DNA from: an uncultured Agrobacterium sp.
GTDB taxonomy: Bacteria > Pseudomonadota > Alphaproteobacteria > Rhizobiales > Rhizobiaceae
DNA: 64,000 bases
Direction of reading: 5' to 3'
NCBI GenBank assembly: GCA_913777615.1
Contig: CAJYTK010000007.1
Location: 186,001 to 250,000, forward strand
In this document: positions 17,500 through 26,024 of the stretch, piece after piece
Numbering within the stretch: position 1 is the stretch's first letter
Layout: every line of letters begins with the position of its first letter
Program-made: the position numbers and the translations under genes
Notes under the pieces: model-generated
Databases searched by the model: none
The model's input: only the letters and a program-made list of their open reading frames with translations
Told to the model about the DNA's origin: nothing

Positions 17500-20382
17500 C
17501 TACTCCGCAGCGTCCAGTTTCGCAACGATACGGCGGGACTGGCGGGACAGCTCTTCATATTCCTCCTGCCATTGCGTCGGACCGTTAGAGGGCGAGACCT
17601 GGACCGCCGTTACCTTGTACTCCGGACAGTTGGTTGCCCAGTCGGAGAAGTCGGTGGTGATGACATTAGCCTGAGTGTCGGGGTGATGGAACGTCGTATA
17701 GACCACACCCGGCGACACACGATCGGTGATCAGCGCGCGCAGCGTCGTATCGCCCGACCGGCTTGCAAGCTTGATCCAGTCACCATCGTTGATGCCGCGC
17801 TGCTCCGCATCATGCGGGTGGATTTCCAGCCGGTCTTCTTCGTGCCAGACGACGTTCTCGGTCCGCCGTGTCTGCGCACCGACATTGTACTGCGACAGGA
17901 TGCGGCCCGTTGTCAGCAGCAGCGGGAAGCGTGGCCCTGTGCGCTCGTCGGTCGCCACATATTCCGTGCGGATGAACTTGCCCTTACCGCGCACGAAGCC
18001 ATCGATGTGCATGATGGGCGAGCCGAGCGGGAATTTTTCGTTGCAAGGCCACTGAACGGAGCCGTTCTTCTCAAGATAATCATAGGACACGCGCGCAAAG
18101 CTTGGCGTCGTCGCCGCGATTTCATCCATGATCTGAGACGGATCAGTATAATTCCAGTCCAGCCCCATCGCCTGCGCGAGCTTCTGCGTCACTTCCCAGT
18201 CCGAATAGCCGTTCTTCGGGCTCATGACCTTGCGCACGCGGTTGATGCGGCGTTCGGCATTGGTGAAGGTGCCGTCTTTTTCAAGGAACGTCGATCCTGG
18301 CAGGAAGACATGCGCGTAGTTGGCGGTTTCGTTCAGGAACAGATCATGCACCACAACGCATTCCATGGCCGCCAGTCCCGCAGATACGTGCTTGGTATCC
18401 GGGTCCGACTGGAGGATGTCTTCGCCCTGCACATAGAGGCCCTTGAAGGTGCCTTCGACAGCGGCATCCAGCATGTTTGGAATACGCAGACCGGGTTCGT
18501 TATTGAGCGTGACACCCCATAGTTTCTCGAAGATTTCGCGCGTCGCGTCATCAGAAATGTGCCGATAGCCCGGCAGCTCATGCGGGAAGGAGCCCATATC
18601 GCATGAACCTTGAACGTTGTTTTGACCGCGTAGCGGGTTCACGCCAACGCCCGGACGACCGATGTTGCCGGTCGCCATTGCAAGGTTTGCAATCGCCATG
18701 ACAGTGGTGGAGCCCTGGCTGTGCTCGGTTACGCCCAGCCCGTAATAGATTGCGCCGTTGCCACCGCGCGCATAAAGCCGTGCCGCGCCGCGCAGGTCAG
18801 CCGCCGGAACGCCGGTGAATTTCTCGGTCTCTTCCGGGCTATGCTGCTCTTCGGAAACGAAAGAAGCCCAGTCCTCGAATTCGGACCAGTCACACCGCTC
18901 GCGAATGAAGGCTTCGTCGAACAGCCCTTCGGTGACGATGACATGCGCAAGCGATGTCAAAACTGCGACATTGGTGCCGGGCTTCAGCGGCAGATGAAAG
19001 GCGGCTTCCACATGCGGCGTACGTACCAGATCGATACGACGCGGATCGATAACGATCAGCTTGGCACCCTGGCGCAGCCGTTTCTTCAGGCGCGAGCCGA
19101 ATACCGGGTGTCCATCCGTGGGGTTCGCGCCGATGACGAGCACCACGTCGGAATGCTCGACGCTGTCGAAATTCTGCGTGCCAGCAGAGGTGCCAAAGGC
19201 CTGACCGAGGCCGTAACCGGTTGGCGAATGGCAGACGCGGGCACAGGTATCGACGTTGTTGTTGCCGAAGCCAGCGCGGATCAGCTTCTGAACCAGATAG
19301 GTTTCTTCATTGGTGCAGCGAGAAGAGGTGATGCCGCCAATCGATTCCTTGCCATACTGGTTTTGGATGCGACGGAATTCGGATGCGACATGCGCATACG
19401 CCTCTTCCCAGGTGACTTCGCGCCAGGGATCGGAGATTTTCTCGCGGATCATGGGATTAAGGATGCGATCCTTATGGCTGGCGTAACCATAGGCAAATCG
19501 ACCCTTGACGCAGGAATGGCCACGGTTTGCCTGGCCATCCTTCCACGGCACCATGCGGACGAGCTCTTCGCCGCGCATTTCTGCCTTGAAGGAGCAGCCG
19601 ACGCCACAATAGGCGCAGGTGGTGACCACGGAATGTTCCGGCTGACCGATGGCGATCACCGACTTTTCGGTCAGTGTCGCGGTCGGACAGGCCTGCACGC
19701 AGGCGCCGCAAGAAACGCAGTCGGAATCGAGGAAGGCTTCATGCGCGCCGGCTGAAACGCGGCTGTCGAAGCCACGGCCTTCGATCGTCAGCGCGAAGGT
19801 TCCCTGCACGTCTTCGCAGGCGCGAACGCAACGCGAGCAGACGATACATTTCGACGGGTCATAGGTGAAGTAGGGGTTAGACTCGTCCTTCGGCATCCAT
19901 TGCGCGTTGATCGCTCCATCGGTCGAACGAGCCTTGACGTGGTTGTCGCCCTCATAGCCGTAGCGCACATCGCGAAGGCCGACAGCGCCTGCCATATCCT
20001 GCAATTCGCAATCGCCATTGGCAGCGCAGGTGAGGCAGTCCAGCGGGTGGTCGGAGATGTAAAGCTCCATCACTCCCTTGCGGATCTGCTTCAGCCGCTC
20101 CGTCTGGGTGTGGACGACGAGGCCTGGCGCAACCGGCGTGGTGCAGGAGGCGGGGGTGCCGTTTCGGCCCTCCACCTCGATCAGACAGAGACGGCAGGAG
20201 CCGAAAGCATCCACCATATCTGTGGCGCAGAGTTTGGGCACCTGAATGCCTGCTTCCATGGAAGCGCGCATGATGGAGGTGCCAGCGGGCACAGTAATCT
20301 CTCGGCCATCGATGGTGAGCGTCACCATTTCGGTGGATTTGGAAGCCGGTGTGCCGTAGTCGATTTCTGGAACGAGGGTCAT
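17500..20382 (-). CDS. fdsA: NAD-dependent formate dehydrogenase, alpha (molybdopterin) subunit
   Basis: FdsA oxidises formate to CO2 at a molybdenum bis-MGD centre. In order: a [2Fe-2S] ferredoxin domain (VPKLCATDMVDAFGSCRLCL), a NuoG-type His-Cys3 cluster (HPLDCLTCAANGDCEL), two ferredoxin [4Fe-4S] clusters (CIVCSRCVRACE and CVSCGACVQACP), the cluster of the molybdopterin domain (CAYCGVGCSFK...GHSCVKG) and the catalytic core. The Mo ligand is a cysteine (VDTCARVCHSPT), not selenocysteine. Length is 960 aa, normal for the family. The ATG at 20382 (MTLVPEIDYG) has GGAG inside the end of fdsB, 4 bases away, so the genes are coupled. MoaA, MobA and MobB genes lie 6-12 kb away. Confidence 0.97.
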   Translation of the reverse strand: MTLVPEIDYGTPASKSTEMVTLTIDGREITVPAGTSIMRASMEAGIQVPKLCATDMVDAFGSCRLCLIEVEGRNGTPASCTTPVAPGLVVHTQTERLKQIRKGVMELYISDHPLDCLTCAANGDCELQDMAGAVGLRDVRYGYEGDNHVKARSTDGAINAQWMPKDESNPYFTYDPSKCIVCSRCVRACEDVQGTFALTIEGRGFDSRVSAGAHEAFLDSDCVSCGACVQACPTATLTEKSVIAIGQPEHSVVTTCAYCGVGCSFKAEMRGEELVRMVPWKDGQANRGHSCVKGRFAYGYASHKDRILNPMIREKISDPWREVTWEEAYAHVASEFRRIQNQYGKESIGGITSSRCTNEETYLVQKLIRAGFGNNNVDTCARVCHSPTGYGLGQAFGTSAGTQNFDSVEHSDVVLVIGANPTDGHPVFGSRLKKRLRQGAKLIVIDPRRIDLVRTPHVEAAFHLPLKPGTNVAVLTSLAHVIVTEGLFDEAFIRERCDWSEFEDWASFVSEEQHSPEETEKFTGVPAADLRGAARLYARGGNGAIYYGLGVTEHSQGSTTVMAIANLAMATGNIGRPGVGVNPLRGQNNVQGSCDMGSFPHELPGYRHISDDATREIFEKLWGVTLNNEPGLRIPNMLDAAVEGTFKGLYVQGEDILQSDPDTKHVSAGLAAMECVVVHDLFLNETANYAHVFLPGSTFLEKDGTFTNAERRINRVRKVMSPKNGYSDWEVTQKLAQAMGLDWNYTDPSQIMDEIAATTPSFARVSYDYLEKNGSVQWPCNEKFPLGSPIMHIDGFVRGKGKFIRTEYVATDERTGPRFPLLLTTGRILSQYNVGAQTRRTENVVWHEEDRLEIHPHDAEQRGINDGDWIKLASRSGDTTLRALITDRVSPGVVYTTFHHPDTQANVITTDFSDWATNCPEYKVTAVQVSPSNGPTQWQEEYEELSRQSRRIVAKLDAAE

Positions 20383-20386
20383 GGTA

Positions 20387-21943
20387 TCACTCCGCCGCTT
20401 CAACAAGTGGGGTGGGTGCGAAATCCTCCGGGAAGTGCGTCATCGCACTCATCACCGGATATGGGGTGAAGCCGCCCAGCGCGCAAAGCGAGCCAAACTT
20501 CATGGTGTTGCAGAGATCCGCCAGAAGCTGGCGGTTCTTTTCGGGCTCAATCCCTTGCGCGATCTTATCGGCAGTTTCGACACCGCGTGTCGAGCCTATG
20601 CGACAAGGCGTGCATTTCCCGCAACTCTCGACCGCGCAGAATTCCATCGCGAACCGCGCCTGATTGAGCATGTCGACACTTTCGTCGAAAACGACGATCC
20701 CCGCGTGCCCGATCAGGCCGCCAGCGGCGGTGAAGGCCTCATAGTCAAAGACCGTGTCGAAAAGCGATGGCGGAAAATAAGCCCCGAGCGGGCCGCCCAC
20801 CTGGACTGCCTTGACCGGACGACCGGAGAGAGTTCCGCCACCGATATCGTTGACGAGCTGGCCGAGCGTCATGCCAAAGGCGGTTTCGTAGAGGCCGCCA
20901 TGTTTCAGGTTTCCGGCAAGCTGGATCGGGATTGTGCCATGAGACCGGCCAACGCCGTAATCGCGATAGAACTGTGCACCGCGAGCCATGATCACCGGAA
21001 TGGACGCCAGCGACATGACGTTGTTGACGACGGTGGGTTTGCCGAACAGTCCTTGAAGCGCAGGCAGCGGCGGCTTGGCACGGACGATGCCGCGCTTTCC
21101 TTCCAGACTGTTCAGAAGCGAGGTTTCCTCGCCGCAGACATAGGCACCCGCACCCATGCGAACTTCAAGGTCGAACGCATACGTCGAGCCCATCACGCAA
21201 GCGCCGAGAATACCGGCATTACGGGCGATGCGGATCGCCTCTTCCATGACAGCGATTGCATGCGGATATTCCGAGCGCGTGTAGATATAGCCTTTGGTGG
21301 CACCCACCGCGATACCGGCGATCGCCATGCCCTCGATGAGAACGAAGGGGTCGCCTTCCATAATCATCCGGTCGGCGAAGGTGCCGCTATCGCCCTCATC
21401 CGCGTTGCAGACGATGTATTTTTGATCGGCAGCGGCGTCCGCGACCGTTTTCCATTTGATGCCTGTCGGAAAGCCAGCGCCACCGCGTCCGCGCAAACCG
21501 CTGTCAGTGACCTGCCGGACGATATCCGCAGGCGCCATCGCAACGGCCTTTTCCAGTCCCTGAAGGCCGCCATGCTGGCGATAATCATCCAGAGACAAAG
21601 GATCGGTGATGCCGCAACGGGCGAAGGTCAGCCTCGTCTGGCTTTTCAGAAATGGCATTTCTTCTGTGAGGCCGTGGCAACGCGCATGTGCACCTCCCGC
21701 CAGGAAGCCCGCGTCGAACAAAGAAGGAACGTCGGATGGCTTGATTGGCCCATAGGCCACGCGGCCCTGGTCAGTCTCTACCTCGACAAGTACTTCCAGC
21801 CAGAGCATGCCGCGTGAGCCATTACGCACGACGCGGATCGAAGTGCCGCGGGAGGCTGCTTCACGCTCGATGGCTGCTGCGACCTTGTCGGCGCCGACGG
21901 CGAGAGCCGCTGCATCGCGGGGAACGAAGACGGTGATGCTCAT
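20387..21943 (-). CDS. fdsB: NAD-dependent formate dehydrogenase, beta (FMN/NADH) subunit
   Basis: FdsB passes electrons from FdsA to NAD+. An N-terminal thioredoxin-like domain (about 1-110) is fused to a NuoF-like domain with GLRGRGGAGFPTGIKW (FMN), ADEGDSGTFADR, GAYVCGEETSLLNSLEG (NADH/FMN) and the [4Fe-4S] ligands ESCGKCTPCRIG. Length is 518 aa, as in known FdsB proteins. The ATG overlaps the fdsG stop by 4 bases. The enzyme is soluble: no signal peptide or membrane helix is seen. Confidence 0.97.
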   Translation of the reverse strand: MSITVFVPRDAAALAVGADKVAAAIEREAASRGTSIRVVRNGSRGMLWLEVLVEVETDQGRVAYGPIKPSDVPSLFDAGFLAGGAHARCHGLTEEMPFLKSQTRLTFARCGITDPLSLDDYRQHGGLQGLEKAVAMAPADIVRQVTDSGLRGRGGAGFPTGIKWKTVADAAADQKYIVCNADEGDSGTFADRMIMEGDPFVLIEGMAIAGIAVGATKGYIYTRSEYPHAIAVMEEAIRIARNAGILGACVMGSTYAFDLEVRMGAGAYVCGEETSLLNSLEGKRGIVRAKPPLPALQGLFGKPTVVNNVMSLASIPVIMARGAQFYRDYGVGRSHGTIPIQLAGNLKHGGLYETAFGMTLGQLVNDIGGGTLSGRPVKAVQVGGPLGAYFPPSLFDTVFDYEAFTAAGGLIGHAGIVVFDESVDMLNQARFAMEFCAVESCGKCTPCRIGSTRGVETADKIAQGIEPEKNRQLLADLCNTMKFGSLCALGGFTPYPVMSAMTHFPEDFAPTPLVEAAE

Positions 21944-22419
21944 TTGCTAACCCCCGCCACGATGTCGTCCAGGCAGTGTTCGTCCAATCGCCCATGAAGT
22001 TCGCCATCCAGCATGGCTGCGGGAGCAGAGGCGCAGAGCCCTAGACAGAAGACCGGTTCCAGCGTGACCGAGCCGTCAGGTGCAGTCTCATGCCAGTCGA
22101 GGCCGAGCTTTGCCCTCGCCCGTTCGGCGAGCCGGTCGCCGCCCATGGACTGACAGGCTTCGGCGCGACAGAGCTTCAAGCTGTGACGTCCTGCCGGTTG
22201 ATCGCGGAAATCGTGGTAGAAGGTAACGACGCCATGGACCTCGGCGCGCGACACATTCAGCGCGGAAGCGATCAACTGCTTGGCGCTTTCTGGAATATAG
22301 CCGAACTCCGCCTGCACATGATGCAGGATAGGCAGCATGGGCCCTTCCAAGTGACGACAGTGATCGATGATCTCTGATATCCGGCTTGCCTCAGTGGCGG
22401 CAACCGCTCGAATGTTCAT
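21940..22419 (-). CDS. fdsG: NAD-dependent formate dehydrogenase, gamma ([2Fe-2S]) subunit
   Basis: This NuoE-like thioredoxin-fold subunit (159 aa) carries a [2Fe-2S] cluster. The ligands are visible as LCRAEACQSMGG (Cx4C) and FCLGLCASAPA (Cx3C). The ATG at 22419 (MNIRAVAATEA) has GAGGA just upstream; the longer frame to 22512 extends into intergenic DNA with palindromes and is rejected. It is the first gene of the fds unit and 136 bases from the lysR stop on the same strand, so it either has its own promoter there or is read through from lysR. Confidence 0.95.
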   Translation of the reverse strand: MNIRAVAATEASRISEIIDHCRHLEGPMLPILHHVQAEFGYIPESAKQLIASALNVSRAEVHGVVTFYHDFRDQPAGRHSLKLCRAEACQSMGGDRLAERARAKLGLDWHETAPDGSVTLEPVFCLGLCASAPAAMLDGELHGRLDEHCLDDIVAGVSK

Positions 22420-22476
22420 GGTCAGTCCTCCCAAACCGACGCAAGATTGGCGAAACCTCAAATTCTGCCAACCCAC

Positions 22477-22502
22477 GCTTTCGGTAAACGACGACCGAAA
22501 GC
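22477..22502 (-). promoter_or_regulatory. Perfect 9-bp inverted repeat in the fdsG leader
   Basis: GCTTTCGGT and ACCGAAAGC flank an 8-base loop, 58 bases upstream of the fdsG start. There is no T-run on either side, so it is probably a leader hairpin or a regulator site rather than a terminator of lysR. Confidence 0.5.
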
Positions 22503-22555
22503 AAATGCGCAAGCCGTTAAATTGGCTCTCGTCAAAGATGACGAAATTGACGGGA

Positions 22556-23491
22556 TCAGGTCAATAACGCCTTCGCGTCGATCGATAGAAAATTTCTATC
22601 AAAGGCGGATGCCGCAGCGCGCGACCTTGCTTCGTGCAGGAGCGCTGAGACAAGGGGGGTGTGCGGTTCCCGATGGGTCGCTACGAGGCCCACAAGATGC
22701 TCGGCATCCGGCTCGGAAATCGGAATCATTCTGATTTGTTCAGGAAAGCCGAATGATTCCGCTACGTTACGTGGCATGATCGAGGCCCATTTGCCTGTTC
22801 GTATGTGAGAAAAGAGAACGATCATTGAATTGGATTCGAGCGTTGGCTTCACCGGAGCGCCGGCTTCCGCCATGTGCTGATTGATAATGCGGCGGTTCTG
22901 CATGTCCGAGGTCAATAGGCAAAGCCGAAGGTCCGATACCTCTTTCCAGGTCACGACTTCGCGATCCGCCAAGGGTGTGCCAGCAGCGGTGATCAGGTGA
23001 TAGCGTTCTGAATAGAGAGGAACCGTCGTCACGCGACCAAGTGGCTCATTATCGAGATAGGTGATTCCCGCATCTATATCGAGATTTTCAAGCTGGCTGA
23101 GAACCTGCAAGGAGGTACGGGAGGTCACCGAGAAGGTGACGTCCGGATGCCGCGCTTGAAAAGGTTCCGTCAACCTCGGGACCATGGCCAGCGCAGTAGG
23201 GATGACGGCAATCCTAATATGTCCAGCAAGACCTTTTCTTGCTGCCCGCATTTCTTCACGCATGGTGCGTGTATCGCCAACGATCCTTCGCGCCCACTCG
23301 AGAACGCGCTGGCCCTCCGGTGTCAGGCCTTGGTAGCGCGACCCGCGTACGACGAGAACGACGCCGAGATGATCCTCAAGCTGTCGGATCGCTGCTGAAA
23401 GCGTCGGCTGCGAAATCCCGCATTCTTCCGCGGCCCGTCCGAAGTGCCCGGCTCGGGCAAGCGCGATGAAAAATTCCAGCTTGTCGATCAT
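22556..23491 (-). CDS. LysR-family regulator, probable formate dehydrogenase regulator
   Basis: This 311-aa LysR-type regulator has an N-terminal winged helix-turn-helix (FFIALARAGHFGRAAEECGISQPTLSAAIRQLEDHLG, positions about 7-43, described here in full only by its ends) and a periplasmic-binding-like effector domain from about residue 90. The start has a near-perfect ribosome site (AAGGAGGAG). It lies upstream of fdsGBA on the same strand. In known fds clusters a LysR protein (FdsR) controls formate dehydrogenase, and I infer the same here. Its last codons overlap a 17-base palindrome with an ATAG-N7-CTAT core, typical of LysR sites. Confidence 0.9.
   Translation of the reverse strand: MIDKLEFFIALARAGHFGRAAEECGISQPTLSAAIRQLEDHLGVVLVVRGSRYQGLTPEGQRVLEWARRIVGDTRTMREEMRAARKGLAGHIRIAVIPTALAMVPRLTEPFQARHPDVTFSVTSRTSLQVLSQLENLDIDAGITYLDNEPLGRVTTVPLYSERYHLITAAGTPLADREVVTWKEVSDLRLCLLTSDMQNRRIINQHMAEAGAPVKPTLESNSMIVLFSHIRTGKWASIMPRNVAESFGFPEQIRMIPISEPDAEHLVGLVATHREPHTPLVSALLHEARSRAAASAFDRNFLSIDAKALLT
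22584..22600 (-). promoter_or_regulatory. LysR-type operator candidate inside the lysR 3' end
   Basis: GATAGAAA-A-TTTCTATC is a perfect palindrome with 8-bp arms around one central base. It contains ATAG-N7-CTAT, which fits the T-N11-A rule of LysR-family sites. It lies about 165 bases upstream of the fdsG start, in the last codons of lysR. A second palindrome, ATTGAC-N8-GTCAAT, spans the lysR stop at 22546-22565. Confidence 0.5.
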
Positions 23492-23815
23492 GATCGCTCC
23501 TCCTTCAGCCGCGCTGCGGGGATTTGGCGTGGACGATGGCCCGTCGTCAACTGGCGATGGGTGGAGGAACCCGCCTTGTCGTCACCGGTATCATTGGCGG
23601 AAGCAAGGCCGTGTTTTCGATGCGCCCATTCCGTCATGGTTATCGAAGTGTCAAAAAATATGCGAAGTGCTTAACGTTTTAACGGCGTGGTAACACTAAC
23701 GCGCTTTAATCATCTCCATCGACGCATGGTTTTTCCGTTTCGGAAGAGGGGCCTTGCAGAGTTTGTTGAGCCGGATCGATTCCGATGCGGCGTTTGCGTC
23801 AGTGTAGATCGAGTC
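23492..23815. other. Intergenic region between divergent lysR and the LysM lipoprotein gene
   Basis: The 324 bases hold the lysR ribosome site at the left edge. There is an AT-rich stretch around 23668-23708 with TTAACG, 17 bases, then CACTAA, which is at best a weak promoter for the rightward gene. The reading frame of the lipoprotein gene stays open back to 23687, but its residues do not look like conserved protein. I see no RNA gene or strong hairpin. Confidence 0.4.
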
Positions 23816-25414
23816 ATGCGTATGAGTCATTCGCCTAAAATCGGAAAATCAATCGCAAAGATGTTCGCAGCGGCATTGCTGGCAAGCGTCGCAACGGGTT
23901 GCAGCTCGGATGCGACACGCTTCTCCGGACTCTTTTCCAGCAACAATACGGACCAGATGACGACCGCGTCCATTCCCCAGCGAAACGGTGCTGGTGCCTA
24001 TGGCCAAGCCCCCGTTCCACAGGGCGATATGAATGGCGGTGGTTATGCAACCGCACCGCAGGGCGGTTATGGAAGCCAGAACGCAGCCACCAATCAGCCC
24101 TATCCGGCTGCCAATGGCGGTTACGGTTCGGTTCAGCCATCGGTGGCCCGCGCAGCATCGTCCGCCGCGCCGGTTCAGCGCGCTGAGCTTTCAGCCCCAT
24201 CTTCAGCAGCAGGCCGTGATCCGGCCACGAGAACCGAAGCCATGGCGCAGCCATTGCCGTCTGCAACCGCAAACCGTGCGCCATCCATGGCATCGGCACG
24301 CGTACCGGCCAATAATGGCGCCGACACGCTTTCAACAGGAACCGTCAAGCGCGATAGCAACGGCTGGCATACCGAGGGAGCGTCTTCCGTCACGCTCAAC
24401 TCCGGTGAAACCATCGCCACGCTTTCCAGACGCTATGGCGTTCCGGAAAAGGCGCTACTCGACGCAAACGGTCTTAAGACGGCATCGGCCGCACGTCCCG
24501 GTCAGTCGATTGTCATTCCACGCTTCGGTCAGCCACGCAACGCTGCGCGCGCTGCGTCCGACAACATTGATCTGAGCAAGAACAACGCACCGGCTCCGGC
24601 TCGTGGTCCTGAGCAGAATGTTGCGGTTCTGCCGGCGCAGACGGCGGCGCGCGACAAGGCTTCGGCTGAAAGCGGCAAGCTGACACCTCCAGGCGGCAAG
24701 GGACTGCCGCCAACCGGTGGCTATAAGGTCAAGCCGGGCGACAGCATTGCCAAGATTGCCCGCGAAAACGGCGTCTCCGTTGCCGATCTGAAGGCTGCCA
24801 ACAACATGGCAGACGGCAATATCCGCATCGGTCAGACACTGACGATTCCAGCTGCCGGAACGGATGGCATCAAAACCGCTTCGGTCAAGCCACATGAAAC
24901 TGCGCCTGCAGCGGCTGCAAAGGCTGTCGAAACGCCAGTTGCCAAGACAGAAGCGCCAAAGGCGCCGGCTGCCGAAGCAAGTGTCAGCGATGTCGAGAAG
25001 AAGTCCGATGTCGCTTCGATTGCACCGGAGTCTACAGGCATTGGCAAGTACCGCTGGCCGGTTCGCGGTGCCGTCATCTCCGGCTTCGGCGAAAATGTCG
25101 ATGGCAATCGTAATGACGGCATCAACATTTCCGTGCCCGAAGGTACGCCGATCAAGGCTGCCGAAAACGGTGTGGTCATCTATGCCGGCAACGGACTGAA
25201 GCAGCTCGGCAACACGGTTCTGGTTCGCCACGACGACGGCAAGGTGACGGTGTACGGCAACGCCGCAAACCTCGACGTTCAGCGCGGCCAGAAGGTCCAG
25301 CGTGGCCAGACCATCGCGACGTCGGGCATGACTGGCAGCGCCAAGCGTCCACAGGTTCACTTCGAAGTCCGCAAGGATGCAACGCCGGTGAACCCGTCCT
25401 CTTTCCTTGAATAG
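23816..25414 (+). CDS. LysM/LytM-domain outer-membrane lipoprotein (NlpD-like)
   Basis: This is a predicted lipoprotein. A signal sequence ends in a lipobox (LLASVATGC, Cys about residue 29 from the start used). A Gly/Gln/Ala-rich linker follows, then two LysM domains (SSVTLNSGETIATLSRRYGV region and GGYKVKPGDSIAKIARENGV) and a C-terminal LytM/M23 domain. The M23 metal ligands are degenerate: the usual HxGxD-type motif reads NDGINI and the usual HxH reads QVHFEVR. It probably activates cell-wall amidases, as NlpD and EnvC do, rather than cutting peptidoglycan itself. The start at 23816 (or ATG 23822) lacks a strong ribosome site. In relatives this gene often follows surE-pcm directly. Confidence 0.88.
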   Translation: MRMSHSPKIGKSIAKMFAAALLASVATGCSSDATRFSGLFSSNNTDQMTTASIPQRNGAGAYGQAPVPQGDMNGGGYATAPQGGYGSQNAATNQPYPAANGGYGSVQPSVARAASSAAPVQRAELSAPSSAAGRDPATRTEAMAQPLPSATANRAPSMASARVPANNGADTLSTGTVKRDSNGWHTEGASSVTLNSGETIATLSRRYGVPEKALLDANGLKTASAARPGQSIVIPRFGQPRNAARAASDNIDLSKNNAPAPARGPEQNVAVLPAQTAARDKASAESGKLTPPGGKGLPPTGGYKVKPGDSIAKIARENGVSVADLKAANNMADGNIRIGQTLTIPAAGTDGIKTASVKPHETAPAAAAKAVETPVAKTEAPKAPAAEASVSDVEKKSDVASIAPESTGIGKYRWPVRGAVISGFGENVDGNRNDGINISVPEGTPIKAAENGVVIYAGNGLKQLGNTVLVRHDDGKVTVYGNAANLDVQRGQKVQRGQTIATSGMTGSAKRPQVHFEVRKDATPVNPSSFLE

Positions 25415-25440
25415 TGTAATGTGCGTATCAAGGTAACAGG

Positions 25441-25469
25441 AAAAGCCGGGTCGTGAGGCCCGGCTTTTT
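25441..25469. terminator. Bidirectional terminator between nlpD-like gene and mobB
   Basis: A 10-bp stem AAAAGCCGGG / CCCGGCTTTT with an 8-base loop has T-runs in both directions. It lies 27 bases after the lipoprotein stop and 34 bases beyond the convergent mobB stop. Confidence 0.9.
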
Positions 25470-25502
25470 CATTTCGGTCAGGTTTTTATTTCGCCGGTTT
25501 CT

Positions 25503-26024
25503 TCATGTTGATGGACGCTCAAGTCCGACGGTTGCTTCGATGAAGTCGGCGATCCGGACAGTGTCATCGAGGTGGAAGACCGGAAGTGTGCTCTGCGGGA
25601 TCAAGTGGTCGGCAGCGATTGCAATGATATGCGGATCGTGCGGCGCCAGCGGTTCTGTTTTTGCCGCGTCTGTTCGGCGGGCCTCGATTTTGGGTACGGG
25701 CTCGTATTTGTACCCTTCGATCAAAACCAGATCGCAGGGTGCAATCCGGGACAGAATTTCTTCGAAGGAAGGTTCAGGCGCGCCGCGAAGCTCATGCATG
25801 ATGGCAAATCGGGTGCCGGAAACGATCGTCACCTCATGCGCGCCAGCCTGCCGATGCCGCCAGCTATCTGCGCCCACCTTGTCGATATCGAAATCATGGT
25901 GTGCGTGTTTGATAGTGGAGACCCGGTAGCCGCGCGCAGTCAGCTCAGAGACGATGCGAACGGCGAGCCCTGTCTTACCCGAGTTCTTCCAACCGGAAAT
26001 ACCGAATACTTTTTGACGCGTCAT
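25503..26024 (-). CDS. mobB: Molybdopterin-guanine dinucleotide biosynthesis adaptor MobB
   Basis: MobB is a GTP-binding protein that assists MobA in making the guanine-dinucleotide form of molybdenum cofactor. The Walker A loop is [10 protein letters not shown] at about residues 11-20, and [14 protein letters not shown] is a family motif. Length is 173 aa. It overlaps mobA by 4 bases and is the last gene of the eamA-MFS-mobA-mobB run. FdsA in this window needs bis-MGD, which gives a nearby client enzyme. Confidence 0.95.
   Translation of the reverse strand: MTRQKVFGISGWKNSGKTGLAVRIVSELTARGYRVSTIKHAHHDFDIDKVGADSWRHRQAGAHEVTIVSGTRFAIMHELRGAPEPSFEEILSRIAPCDLVLIEGYKYEPVPKIEARRTDAAKTEPLAPHDPHIIAIAADHLIPQSTLPVFHLDDTVRIADFIEATVGLERPST

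Noticed and set aside
17500-20382. Possible selenocysteine in formate dehydrogenase
   Set aside because: The molybdenum ligand position is an ordinary cysteine codon and no in-frame TGA occurs.
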